64,000 bases of DNA from Roseburia rectibacter (lineage in GTDB: Bacteria > Bacillota > Clostridia > Lachnospirales > Lachnospiraceae): assembly GCF_014287515.2 (NCBI RefSeq), contig NZ_CP092473.1, positions 2,073,001-2,137,000 on the forward strand. Direction: 5' to 3'. This document shows, piece after piece, positions 26,596 to 34,873 of the stretch. Numbering within the stretch: the stretch's first letter is position 1; each line of letters starts with the position of its first letter. Under the pieces are notes generated by a model, which ran no database searches, was not told where the DNA came from, and was given only the letters and a program-made list of their open reading frames with translations. The translations under genes and the position numbers were made by a program.

Positions 26596-27561
26596 ATGGC
26601 AAAACAAAAACAACCACTGGTAAAAAATATTTATACTGCAGATCCATCTGCACATGTATTTGAAGGAAAAATTTATATTTATCCTTCACACGATCTGCAG
26701 CATGAATGTGAAGACAATGACAATGGAGACCAGTATAATATGGAAGATTATCACATTCTCTGTATGGATAATGTAGACAGTGAATGTGTTGACTGTGGTG
26801 AAGTATTGCATATGGATGAAGTTCCATGGGTATCAAAACAAATGTGGGCACCGGATGCGGCATATAAAAATGGAAAATATTATCTGTTTTTCCCGGCACG
26901 TGATAAGGAAGGTATTTTCCGTATCGGTGTTGCAGTATCCGATAAACCTGCCGGAAAATTTATCCCGGAGAAAAATTATATAGAAGGAAGTTTCAGCATA
27001 GATCCTGCTGTACTGGTAGATGATGATAATGAGGCATATATTTATTTTGGCGGCTTATGGGGCGGACAACTGGAAAAATGGAAAACCGGAGTATTTGATG
27101 AAAATGCCACAGAACCAGATATGGATAAAAATGCAGTCGGACCAAGAGTTGCGAGATTAAGAGAAGATATGCTTGGCTTTGCAGAAGATGTAAAAGAAAT
27201 TGTCATTTTAGATGAAAATGGAGAGCCTTTAAAAGCAGGAGACGAAGACCGGAGATATTTTGAAGGACCATGGATGCACAAATATCAGGGAAAATATTAT
27301 TTTTCCTATTCGACAGGAACTACACATAAAATTGTTTATGCTGTCGGAGACGATCCTATGGGACCATTTCAGTACAAAGGTGTAATTTTAGAACCGGTAC
27401 TCGGCTGGACAACACATCATTCCATCGTACAGGTTGGTGAAAAATGGTATCTTTTTTATCATGACTGTGAGTTGTCCGGAGGAGTTAACAGTATGCGCTG
27501 TGTGAAATACTGTGAACTTCAATATAATGAGGACGGAACGATTCAGACTATAAAACCATAA
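26596..27561 (+). CDS. Intracellular GH43 glycosidase (beta-xylosidase or arabinofuranosidase)
   Basis: A 321-residue single-domain glycoside hydrolase family 43 enzyme with a five-bladed propeller. The three acid residues are visible: D16 (TADPSAH, base), D136 (SIDPAVL, pKa modulator) and E223 (FEGPWMHK, acid). There is no signal peptide, so it would act in the cytoplasm on sugars brought in by the transporter encoded just upstream. GH43 covers beta-xylosidase and alpha-L-arabinofuranosidase activities, which the sequence alone does not separate. GAAGGAG precedes the ATG. Confidence 0.92.
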   Translation: MAKQKQPLVKNIYTADPSAHVFEGKIYIYPSHDLQHECEDNDNGDQYNMEDYHILCMDNVDSECVDCGEVLHMDEVPWVSKQMWAPDAAYKNGKYYLFFPARDKEGIFRIGVAVSDKPAGKFIPEKNYIEGSFSIDPAVLVDDDNEAYIYFGGLWGGQLEKWKTGVFDENATEPDMDKNAVGPRVARLREDMLGFAEDVKEIVILDENGEPLKAGDEDRRYFEGPWMHKYQGKYYFSYSTGTTHKIVYAVGDDPMGPFQYKGVILEPVLGWTTHHSIVQVGEKWYLFYHDCELSGGVNSMRCVKYCELQYNEDGTIQTIKP

Positions 27562-27584
27562 GTAGATTCTCTTCTATTTAAATA

Positions 27585-27627
27585 TAGCGGTAAGAAAAAA
27601 GCCTGATGGCATATTTTCTTACCGCTA
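27585..27627. terminator. Bidirectional terminator between GH43 and xpt
   Basis: TAGCGGTAAGAAAA and its exact complement form a 14-bp stem around a 15-base loop, between two convergent genes, with A/T-runs inside the stem for both directions. Confidence 0.85.
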
Positions 27628-27640
27628 TTTATATTTTCTA

Positions 27641-28219
27641 TTATTCTTCCGGAATAAATTCAATCAGATCTTTTCCAAGTTTACTGATGCGGGCGAGAGA
27701 GTATACATCAATGCCCTGTTCCATTAATTTTCCGCGTCCCGGCTGGAATGATTTTTCAATCAGGATACCGACTCCGGCGATCGTTGCATGTGCTTTGCGC
27801 AGCAGGCGGATTGCTCCTGTTGCAGCTTCGCCGTTTGCAAGAAAATCATCCACGATCAATACATGGTCATTTTCATTGATAAACTGCTGGGATAAGGTCA
27901 GTTCATAGCTTGTCCCCTTGGTAAAAGAAGTGATTACTGTCTGAAACAGATTATCATTTAATACCTTAGAAGGCTGTTTCTTTAAAATGATCATTGGAAC
28001 ATTCAGTGCCAGTGCTGTCATAAGAGCCGGAGCAATACCGGAACTTTCGATCGTTACAACTTTTGTTACTCCGCAATCTTTATAATGTTCGGCAAATGCC
28101 TCACCGATCTGCTGCATCAAAACAGGATCTACCTGATGGTTTACAAAACTGTCTACCTTTAAAATATCTTCATTGACTGCAATTCCTTCAGAAAGAATCT
28201 TCTCTTCAAGTATTTTCAC
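27641..28219 (-). CDS. xpt: Xanthine phosphoribosyltransferase
   Basis: A 192-residue salvage enzyme joining xanthine to PRPP to make XMP. The PRPP-binding motif is [13 protein letters not shown], and the purine region [17 protein letters not shown] matches Xpt. I start it at the GTG at 28219, with GAGGTGG upstream, giving [12 protein letters not shown] as in other Xpt proteins; a GTG at 28228 overlaps the ribosome site. In many Firmicutes xpt follows a purine riboswitch; here the 65-base leader has none that I can see. Confidence 0.95.
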   Translation of the reverse strand: MKILEEKILSEGIAVNEDILKVDSFVNHQVDPVLMQQIGEAFAEHYKDCGVTKVVTIESSGIAPALMTALALNVPMIILKKQPSKVLNDNLFQTVITSFTKGTSYELTLSQQFINENDHVLIVDDFLANGEAATGAIRLLRKAHATIAGVGILIEKSFQPGRGKLMEQGIDVYSLARISKLGKDLIEFIPEE

Positions 28220-28284
28220 AATAGCCACCTCATATATTCAAATATTTTGTCCATTATAACACATATATCTGACAGAAAAAAGCA

Positions 28285-28812
28285 CTATGCCAAAAATATT
28301 TTATCATAAATTGTTTCTATGATGTGATCAATAAGTGAGGCATTCGTCTGCGGATATTTTTCAAGAAGCAATCCCTTCATGATTTCATAACGCAAAAAAT
28401 AATTCTGCTCTTCAGATTCATCTGAGATACCGGCATCTGCATTGATTTTTTCTGCCGTATATGTATCTAAAAACCACTGACAGATTTCTTCAAACTGCTG
28501 TTCCTCACGGTCAGCGGCGTTTGAAAGAGATTTTAATTCCATAAATGAATGTATGCCGACAAAAAGAAAAATAGCAAACATCACACCCATAACAATAAGG
28601 ATCATTGTTTTAGAGTAAGCAGCACTTTGAAAAGGAAGCAGATCGAGTCCGAATAAGATCAGAAGAATAAATCCAACGACACTTACGATTGTAAATGTAT
28701 ATGCAGTGGATGTGACATCTTCTTTTTTTGTTTTCTTTGATACATATGCGTGAGACGGTGCTAAGTTGCTCTCGGCTGCATTGTTGCTGATATCAAATGG
28801 TTCCTGTGACAT
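28285..28812 (-). CDS. Two-helix membrane protein of unknown function, 175 aa
   Basis: A 175-residue protein: soluble N-terminus of about 36 residues, two membrane helices (TFTIVSVVGFILLILFGLDL and MILIVMGVMFAIFLFVGIHS), then a helical acidic tail of about 85 residues, probably cytoplasmic. The ATG at 28812 has GAGGAAAA upstream; an earlier in-frame ATG at 28842 does not. It is immediately upstream of xpt on the same strand, but no shared function is evident. Confidence 0.8.
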   Translation of the reverse strand: MSQEPFDISNNAAESNLAPSHAYVSKKTKKEDVTSTAYTFTIVSVVGFILLILFGLDLLPFQSAAYSKTMILIVMGVMFAIFLFVGIHSFMELKSLSNAADREEQQFEEICQWFLDTYTAEKINADAGISDESEEQNYFLRYEIMKGLLLEKYPQTNASLIDHIIETIYDKIFLA

Positions 28813-28971
28813 AATTTTCCTCATTTCCAGATGAATGAACATCTATTGTTTTTCAAGTAGTTTTAGTATAAATTATAATGTAGATGCATGCAAGCGGATT
28901 TGCTAGAATAAGGATAAATGAGTTCGCAGCATAATTCCGTGGAGAGCATAAATAAAACTATGTGAGGAACT

Positions 28972-29463
28972 ATGAAAGTTACGATTTTATGTGTAGGAAA
29001 GATCAAAGAAAAGTTTTACAGGGATGCAATTGCAGAATACAGCAAACGATTAAGCCGTTACTGTAAATTAGACATCATAGAAGTCGCTGACGAAAAGACA
29101 CCGGAAAATGCAAGTGATACGGTAGAAAACCAGATCAGAGAAAAAGAAGCAGAGCGTATCCTGACGCGTCTCGATAAAGAAGCAAAAGAGGGTGCATATA
29201 TCTTTGCCCTTGCAATCGATGGTAAGGAGTTAGATTCCGTGGAGTTATCGAAAAAGATTGAAAATCTCGGAACTTCCGGGATCAGCCAGATCATTTTTCT
29301 GATCGGCGGATCGCTCGGTATGTCTGAAAACCTGCTAAAACGTGCTGATTTTAAACTCAGTTTTTCGAAAATGACGTTTCCGCATCAGCTTATGCGTGTG
29401 GTTCTGCTAGAGCAGATTTACCGCAGTTACCGGATTATGAATGGCGAACCGTATCATAAATAA
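28972..29463 (+). CDS. rlmH: 23S rRNA (pseudouridine-1915-N3)-methyltransferase RlmH
   Basis: A 163-residue SPOUT-class methyltransferase modifying pseudouridine 1915 in helix 69 of 23S rRNA. It matches the family (about 159 residues) throughout: LCVGKIKEKFYRDAIAEYSK at the start, IFLIGGSLGMSE (SAM-binding knot) and the invariant C-terminal EQIYRSYRIMNGEPYHK. GAGGAAC precedes the ATG. Confidence 0.98.
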   Translation: MKVTILCVGKIKEKFYRDAIAEYSKRLSRYCKLDIIEVADEKTPENASDTVENQIREKEAERILTRLDKEAKEGAYIFALAIDGKELDSVELSKKIENLGTSGISQIIFLIGGSLGMSENLLKRADFKLSFSKMTFPHQLMRVVLLEQIYRSYRIMNGEPYHK

Positions 29464-29481
29464 TGCAGTCAGCGGGAGTGT

Positions 29482-29519
29482 CTTTGAAATGAGCAGCCTG
29501 CCCTAAACTGCTGTCAAAG
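29482..29519 (+). promoter_or_regulatory. Hairpin directly before the second GH43 gene
   Basis: CTTTGA-aatg-AGCAG pairs with CTGCT-g-TCAAAG around an 11-base loop and ends at the first base of the GGAGAGG ribosome site. It could mask that site or mark the 5' end of the GH43 message. Confidence 0.4.
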
Positions 29520-29530
29520 GAGAGGTAAAC

Positions 29531-31054
29531 ATGAAAGTACAAAATCCAGTTGTCCGGGGGTTTTACCCGGATCCAAGTATCTGCAGTGCAAACGGCAAAT
29601 ATTATCTTGCCTGCAGTTCGTTTGAATATTTTCCGGGGGTTCCATTATTTGAAAGCGATGATCTGTTAAACTGGAAACCGATCGGTCATTGCCTTACCAG
29701 AAAAAGCCAGGTCAATTTATATCAGGTTCCCGGTTCCGGCGGGGTGTTCGCACCGACGATCCGCTTCCATAACGGACGGTTCTATATGGTTACCAACAAC
29801 AATACCTATCAGAAAAATTTTTATGTCTATACAGACGATATCTACAGCGAATGGTCGGATCCCGTTTTTGTGGATCAGGGCGGTATTGATCCGTCTTTGT
29901 ATTTTGAAGGAGACAAAGTTTATTTTATCAGCAATGGAACGGATGAATCAGATGGAAGAGGCTGTATTTTCCAGTGTGAGATCGATATCACAACCGGAAA
30001 ACGTCTGACAGAAAGCAGACCGATCTGGAAGGGAAGCGGCGGCCGTTATATTGAATCACCGCATATGTATCATTTTGGGGACTGGTATTATCTCATGGTT
30101 GCAGAAGGTGGTACGGAATATGGTCATATGGTAACTTATGCAAGGTCAAAAGATCCTTATGGACCATTTGAAGCGTATGCCCAAAATCCGGTACTTACCA
30201 ACCGGAATCTGGGTGGTAATGAAAATCATATACAGGGAATCGGTCATGGTGATCTCATAGAGACGCCATATGGAGAAACTTTTATGGTATGTCTTGGATT
30301 CCGTATCCAGAGTGACTGGATGCCGTTCCATCATTTAGGACGTGAAGTGTTTTTGGTTCCTGTTACCTGGGATAAGAACGGATGGTTTACGGCAGGTGTG
30401 GACGGAACAGTGCAGACTGTGATGGATCTGCCATTAAAAGCTTCAGAACAGAAGATAAATGGACGGTATGATGTTTCTTTTGAAACAATAAAAAACGAAC
30501 CGCAGCGTTTTTGTCATCTCCGTGAATATCATCCGGAATGTTATGAATTTACTGAAAACAGTGTGACACTTTTTGGTAACCGTTTTACACTAAATGATAC
30601 TGAGTCACCAACATTTTTAGGAGTCCGTCAGTCGGAGTTTGATACAGAACTTACCGTTTCACTTACCGGCAATTCTCCCGAAGCAGGCATCACATTTTAT
30701 CTGTCAGAGGAACATCATTATGATCTTGCTGTTTTGTGCAAAGAGAAAAAGCGTACATTGATCCTGCGTCTGCGGATCGGAGATGCGGTTATGACAGCAA
30801 AAGAAATAGAACTGCCGGAAGATGCACAGATTATTTTAAAAGTGGTATCTGATGCAGCGCAGTATCATTTTTATGGATTCATAAATGAAGAGGAAATTTT
30901 GCTTGGAAGTGCGCGTACAAAATACTTATCCTCAGAAGTTGCAGGAGGATTTACCGGAGTTGTGATGGGCATGTATGCAGTCAATCCAAATGAGGATCAG
31001 AAACAGAAAGCCCAGTTTACAAATTTATACTGGAAACAGGGAACAGACAGATAA
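29531..31054 (+). CDS. GH43 beta-xylosidase with C-terminal beta-sandwich
   Basis: A 507-residue two-domain enzyme. The N-terminal GH43 propeller carries D14 (YPDPSIC), D120 (GGIDPSLYF) and E175 (RYIESPHMY); the C-terminal 190 residues are the beta-sandwich typical of xylan 1,4-beta-xylosidases (LGVRQSEFDTELTV onward). No signal peptide, so it is cytoplasmic and would release xylose from imported xylo-oligosaccharides. It lies 2 kb from the transporter/GH43 cluster, separated by xpt, a membrane-protein gene and rlmH, and so belongs to another transcript. Confidence 0.93.
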   Translation: MKVQNPVVRGFYPDPSICSANGKYYLACSSFEYFPGVPLFESDDLLNWKPIGHCLTRKSQVNLYQVPGSGGVFAPTIRFHNGRFYMVTNNNTYQKNFYVYTDDIYSEWSDPVFVDQGGIDPSLYFEGDKVYFISNGTDESDGRGCIFQCEIDITTGKRLTESRPIWKGSGGRYIESPHMYHFGDWYYLMVAEGGTEYGHMVTYARSKDPYGPFEAYAQNPVLTNRNLGGNENHIQGIGHGDLIETPYGETFMVCLGFRIQSDWMPFHHLGREVFLVPVTWDKNGWFTAGVDGTVQTVMDLPLKASEQKINGRYDVSFETIKNEPQRFCHLREYHPECYEFTENSVTLFGNRFTLNDTESPTFLGVRQSEFDTELTVSLTGNSPEAGITFYLSEEHHYDLAVLCKEKKRTLILRLRIGDAVMTAKEIELPEDAQIILKVVSDAAQYHFYGFINEEEILLGSARTKYLSSEVAGGFTGVVMGMYAVNPNEDQKQKAQFTNLYWKQGTDR

Positions 31055-31056
31055 TG

Positions 31057-31098
31057 AAAATAGTCCGAGCTTATTGATCTAAAAGCCCGGACTATTTT
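31057..31098. terminator. Bidirectional terminator between GH43 and putP
   Basis: AAAATAGTCCGAGCTT pairs with AAAGCCCGGACTATTTT (one bulge) and ends in T6. It lies between convergent genes. Confidence 0.85.
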
Positions 31099-31112
31099 TT
31101 ATGAAGATTTCA

Positions 31113-32639
31113 TTATACGCTCTCAAATTCATCAGTGATTTCCTGTGAAGGTGGTGCAGTCAAAAGGCTGACAACAACAATCGCAAATGCGGAACATATG
31201 AATGCCGGAAGCAGTTCATAAATTCCAAACAGCCCTCCAAGCGGAGCGATCAGGTATTTCCATACGAACACCATAACACCGCCAACGATCATACCTGCAA
31301 GTGCGCCATTCCGATTCGTGCGTTTCCAGAATAAGGAAAACAGCATAACGGCACCAAAGGTTGCACCAAATCCAGCCCATGCAAAAGAGACGATACGGAA
31401 TACCGAACTATCCGGATTTCTTGCAAGGAAAACACCAATAACAGCGATCACGATAACCGTAAGTCTTGCCATGAGCATGGAGGATTTTTTTGACAGCTTT
31501 AGTCCCATGCAGTCACAGAAAAGGTTTTGTGAAACACATGAGGATGCGGCTAAAAGCTGGGAATCTGATGTTGACATGGTACTTGCAAGGATTCCGGCAA
31601 GGATCAGACCAGCCATAATAACAGTCAAAACGCCGTGATCGCTTAAAAGAACAGCTGTCCTTACGATCAGAGTTTCTGACTGTGAGGAAGTTTCAAATAA
31701 TTCAAGAGCACCTGATTTTGTCATTGCAGAACCGATGATACCGATAAATATAGCCACAAACATGGAAATAACAACCCATACGGATGCAATTCTTCTGGAG
31801 GTTTTTAATTTGTTTTCATCTTCGATTCCCATAAAACGAAGCAGAATATGAGGCATACCAAAATATCCAAGTCCCCAGGCAAGCGTGGAAGCGATCGTCA
31901 GTCCCTTATATGGCACAGACACACCGGTTGCAGGGTCATAAGAGGAAGTCAGGCTTAAATATCCACTCATGGATTTTGCATTTGTGATAACTGCATCCAG
32001 TCCACCGGCTGTGTGAATACCGAAAAATACGACGATCAAAAGTGCGATCGTCATAATAATACTCTGGATCAGGTCAGTCATGCTTGCAGCAAGAAATCCG
32101 CCAAGCGTGGTATATAAAACAATAACGATGGCACTGACGATCATTGCCGGAAGATAGGAAATCCCAAACAGCGTAGAAAATAATTTTCCACATGCGGCAA
32201 ATCCGGAAGCAGTGTATGGTACAAAGAAAATAACGATCATAATAGCAGAGATCGCCATCAGTGCATGACTTTTGTCACGGTATCTGTTTTCAAAGAAAGC
32301 AGGAAGTGTGATGGAATTATTTGCCTTGTGCGTGTAACGGCGCAGACGTTTTGCAACGATCAGCCAGTTAAGATAAGTACCGATCGCAAGTCCGATCGCT
32401 GTCCAGCCTGCTTCGGCACAACCGGAAAGATAGGCAACACCCGGCAGTCCCATCAGAAGCCAGCTGCTCATATCAGAAGCCTCCGCACTCATTGCCGTTA
32501 CGATCGGTCCTAATTTCCGGCCACCTAAATAAAAGTCAGATACATCATTGTTCTTTTTCGAATAGATCACACCGATCCCCACCATCAGGATCAGATAAAT
32601 GATCATGACGAGCAGCAGCCCTATCGTTTGTCCTGTCAT
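31113..32639 (-). CDS. putP: Sodium/proline symporter PutP
   Basis: A 508-residue sodium:solute symporter with about 13 membrane helices. Family features include the N-terminal SDFYLGGRKLGPIVTAMSA and EASDMSSWLLMGLPG with the sodium-site serines, and the C-terminal half with WAGFGATFGAVMLFSLFWKR. This matches PutP-type proline uptake more closely than pantothenate or glucose members, although substrate is inferred. AAAGGAGAG precedes the ATG. Proline uptake may serve osmoprotection or amino-acid fermentation. Confidence 0.9.
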   Translation of the reverse strand: MTGQTIGLLLVMIIYLILMVGIGVIYSKKNNDVSDFYLGGRKLGPIVTAMSAEASDMSSWLLMGLPGVAYLSGCAEAGWTAIGLAIGTYLNWLIVAKRLRRYTHKANNSITLPAFFENRYRDKSHALMAISAIMIVIFFVPYTASGFAACGKLFSTLFGISYLPAMIVSAIVIVLYTTLGGFLAASMTDLIQSIIMTIALLIVVFFGIHTAGGLDAVITNAKSMSGYLSLTSSYDPATGVSVPYKGLTIASTLAWGLGYFGMPHILLRFMGIEDENKLKTSRRIASVWVVISMFVAIFIGIIGSAMTKSGALELFETSSQSETLIVRTAVLLSDHGVLTVIMAGLILAGILASTMSTSDSQLLAASSCVSQNLFCDCMGLKLSKKSSMLMARLTVIVIAVIGVFLARNPDSSVFRIVSFAWAGFGATFGAVMLFSLFWKRTNRNGALAGMIVGGVMVFVWKYLIAPLGGLFGIYELLPAFICSAFAIVVVSLLTAPPSQEITDEFESV

Positions 32640-32747
32640 AACAAAACTCTCCTTTGTCTGTTTGTAAAAATTTTTGCTGGTATATCATGAATAAAACATT
32701 ACTGCAATACTGTATCACAATAAAGTTGTAATGTAAAACTTTTTTTG

Positions 32748-32776
32748 TTGACATGCTTTTGTATTCGTAGGATGAT
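32748..32776 (+). promoter_or_regulatory. Possible promoter of the CLC gene
   Basis: TTGACA at 32748-32753 is perfect, but the base run 17 bases later (GATGAT, 32771-32776) is a poor -10. No fluoride riboswitch is visible in this 167-base gap. Confidence 0.35.
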
Positions 32777-32806
32777 AGTGAAAGTTAAATGAAGGGAACA
32801 AAATTT

Positions 32807-34012
32807 ATGGAGAAAAAATTACAATCATTTATTTTATTTTTGAAATATGTATCACTTGCCGTTTTGACCGGTGTGCTGGTTGGAATCATTGATGCCGTAT
32901 TTGGCAGAGGACTGCTTGCAATCTCCGATTTCCGGATGGAGCATTATCTGTTTCTGATACCGTTTCTGCCGCTTGCAGGTCTTTTGATCACCTGGCTTTA
33001 TTATCGTTTCAGCGAAACAAGTTTAAAGGGAATGACACTTGTTTTTGAAACCGGACAGAAGAAAAGAGAGGATATCCCACTGGTTCTGATTCCATTGGTC
33101 ATGTCTGGAACGTGGATCACACATTTATTTGGAGGAAGTGCCGGCCGCGAGGGTGTCGCTGTACAGATCGGTGCAACGTTATCACATGCACTGGGGCACA
33201 GATTTCATCTTCCGAAAGACAGCCGGATTATGCTGATCACAGGTATGGCGGCAGGCTTTGGCGGTTTATTTCAGACGCCGTTTGCCGCAGTATTCTTTTC
33301 CATGGAAGTGATCGTTGCAGGAAAAATGCAGTATCATGCACTGCTGCCGGCACTGATAGCATCTTACACAGCAGCATTTACTTCGCATATGCTGGGACTG
33401 GAAAAATTTTATGTACCACTTCAGGACGCGGTTAAAATATCAGATGGCAGTATCGCAGTCCGGCTTGTTGTACTTGGAATTATTTTCGGACTGACAGGCA
33501 GGTTATTTTCGTTTCTTCTTGCACAGTTAAAAAAATTTTTTGGAGAAAATCTGAAGAATCCATATGTCAGGATCGGTGTGATATCGATTCCGTTAGCATT
33601 GATTTTGCTATTGCTTTACAATGGGAGATACAGCGGACTGGGGACAAATCTGATCTCTGCTGCATTTTCAGATGGGAATATTTATACTTATGACTGGATC
33701 TTAAAATTGCTTCTCACGGTCTTAACTCTTGCAATCGGATTTCAGGGAGGGGAAGTCACACCTTTATTTTCTATCGGTGCATCCCTTGGTATCGTTTTGG
33801 GAGAAATCCTTGGACTTTCTCAGGTTCATTGCGCAGCGCTTGGATATGCAGCGGTATTTGCGGGTGCAACAAACACACTTTTTGCGCCGGTTCTGATCGG
33901 ACTCGAAGTGTTTGGAAGCAATGATATGATTCCATTTTTTATCGTGTGTATGATTGCATATCTGGTAAATGGAAATAAGTCTATTTACGGGGCGCAGGAA
34001 GTGAATGGATAA
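32807..34012 (+). CDS. CLC-family anion transporter, probably CLC-F fluoride/proton antiporter
   Basis: A 401-residue CLC protein with about 12 membrane helices. It has the gating glutamate in GREG (E115). In place of the chloride-selective GSGIP it has KGM (M76), with V317-T318 in GGEVTPLF, GATNT (353-357) and Y394 near the end. From memory these correspond to M79, E118, V319-T320 and Y396 of the fluoride-selective CLC-F of Enterococcus casseliflavus, at nearly constant offsets. Fluoride/H+ exchange expelling F- is therefore more likely than chloride transport. GAAGGGAAC precedes the ATG at 32807. Confidence 0.8.
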   Translation: MEKKLQSFILFLKYVSLAVLTGVLVGIIDAVFGRGLLAISDFRMEHYLFLIPFLPLAGLLITWLYYRFSETSLKGMTLVFETGQKKREDIPLVLIPLVMSGTWITHLFGGSAGREGVAVQIGATLSHALGHRFHLPKDSRIMLITGMAAGFGGLFQTPFAAVFFSMEVIVAGKMQYHALLPALIASYTAAFTSHMLGLEKFYVPLQDAVKISDGSIAVRLVVLGIIFGLTGRLFSFLLAQLKKFFGENLKNPYVRIGVISIPLALILLLLYNGRYSGLGTNLISAAFSDGNIYTYDWILKLLLTVLTLAIGFQGGEVTPLFSIGASLGIVLGEILGLSQVHCAALGYAAVFAGATNTLFAPVLIGLEVFGSNDMIPFFIVCMIAYLVNGNKSIYGAQEVNG

Positions 34013-34014
34013 AG

Positions 34015-34044
34015 TTGTTTAAATGCAGTGTTTTATGGTAAAAT
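34015..34044 (+). promoter_or_regulatory. Possible promoter of nth
   Basis: TTGTTT (34015-34020), an 18-base spacer and TAAAAT (34039-34044), starting right after the CLC stop. Imperfect -35. Confidence 0.35.
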
Positions 34045-34078
34045 AAAAGAAGTTTTAACGATAAAAGTGAGGAGCATC

Positions 34079-34717
34079 ATGAGAAAAAAAGAACTTGCCA
34101 AAGAAGTGATCGAACGTCTGAAAAAAGAATACCCGGATGCCGGATGCAGTCTTACCTATGATCAGGCGTGGAAACTTTTAGTCAGTGTCCGTTTAGCGGC
34201 ACAGTGTACCGACGCAAGAGTAAATGTCGTCGTGGAAAAATTATATGAAAAATTTCCGGATGTAAAAGCACTTGCCGATGCACCGGTGGAAGAGATCGAA
34301 GAAATTGTAAGACCCTGCGGTCTCGGAAAGAGCAAGGCAAAAGATATCAGTGCCTGTATGAAGATTTTATGGGAGCAGTATGGTGGAAATGTACCAGATG
34401 ATTTTGACGCACTTTTAAAACTTCCAGGTGTGGGAAGAAAGAGTGCAAACCTGATCATGGGAGATGTATTCGGAAAACCTGCGATCGTAACTGACACGCA
34501 CTGTATCCGTCTTTCAAACCGCATCGGTCTTGTGGATGGCATCAAAGAACCGAAAAAAGTAGAGATGGAACTCTGGAAGATCATTCCGCCGGAGGAGGGC
34601 AGTGATCTGTGCCACCGCTTTGTATATCATGGACGTGAGGTATGTACAGCACGGACAAAACCATTTTGTGACCGTTGCTGCCTGAATGATATCTGCAAAA
34701 AGGCGGGAGTCGAGTAA
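34079..34717 (+). CDS. nth: Endonuclease III (base-excision repair)
   Basis: A 212-residue DNA glycosylase/AP lyase removing oxidised pyrimidines. It has the helix-hairpin-helix LPGVGRKSAN with the catalytic lysine, and VTDTHCIRLSNR with the catalytic aspartate. The C-terminal iron-sulfur loop reads C-x7-C-x2-C-x5-C; the usual first spacing is six. GTGAGGAGC precedes the ATG at 34079. It lies 66 bases after the CLC gene and may be co-transcribed. Confidence 0.95.
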   Translation: MRKKELAKEVIERLKKEYPDAGCSLTYDQAWKLLVSVRLAAQCTDARVNVVVEKLYEKFPDVKALADAPVEEIEEIVRPCGLGKSKAKDISACMKILWEQYGGNVPDDFDALLKLPGVGRKSANLIMGDVFGKPAIVTDTHCIRLSNRIGLVDGIKEPKKVEMELWKIIPPEEGSDLCHRFVYHGREVCTARTKPFCDRCCLNDICKKAGVE

Positions 34718-34781
34718 AAATTACCAGAAATGCCAGATGTTACCGGTTGGATGCAGTTATGAATTATGATATTCTTCTGTT

Positions 34782-34798
34782 TGTAACAAAAATGTAAT
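34782..34798 (+). promoter_or_regulatory. WalR-box-like direct repeat
   Basis: TGTAAC-N5-TGTAAT fits the published WalR/YycF consensus TGTWAH-N5-TGTWAH exactly, with an 11-base period. It lies 76 bases before the CAP-domain gene. Further GTAAC/GTTAC elements follow at about 34816-34843. The motif is short and the region AT-rich, so chance is possible. Confidence 0.35.
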
Positions 34799-34873
34799 AG
34801 TTTTAAAACAAATACGTAACATATCAAACTGTTACATTACATTTATGAAATGACAGCAAAATGGAGGATTATC

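Noticed and set aside
28220..28284. Purine riboswitch upstream of xpt
   Set aside because: The 65-base gap is too short and has no matching conserved junction bases.
32640..32806. Fluoride riboswitch upstream of the CLC gene
   Set aside because: The conserved blocks of the crcB motif are not seen by eye; an Infernal search would settle it.
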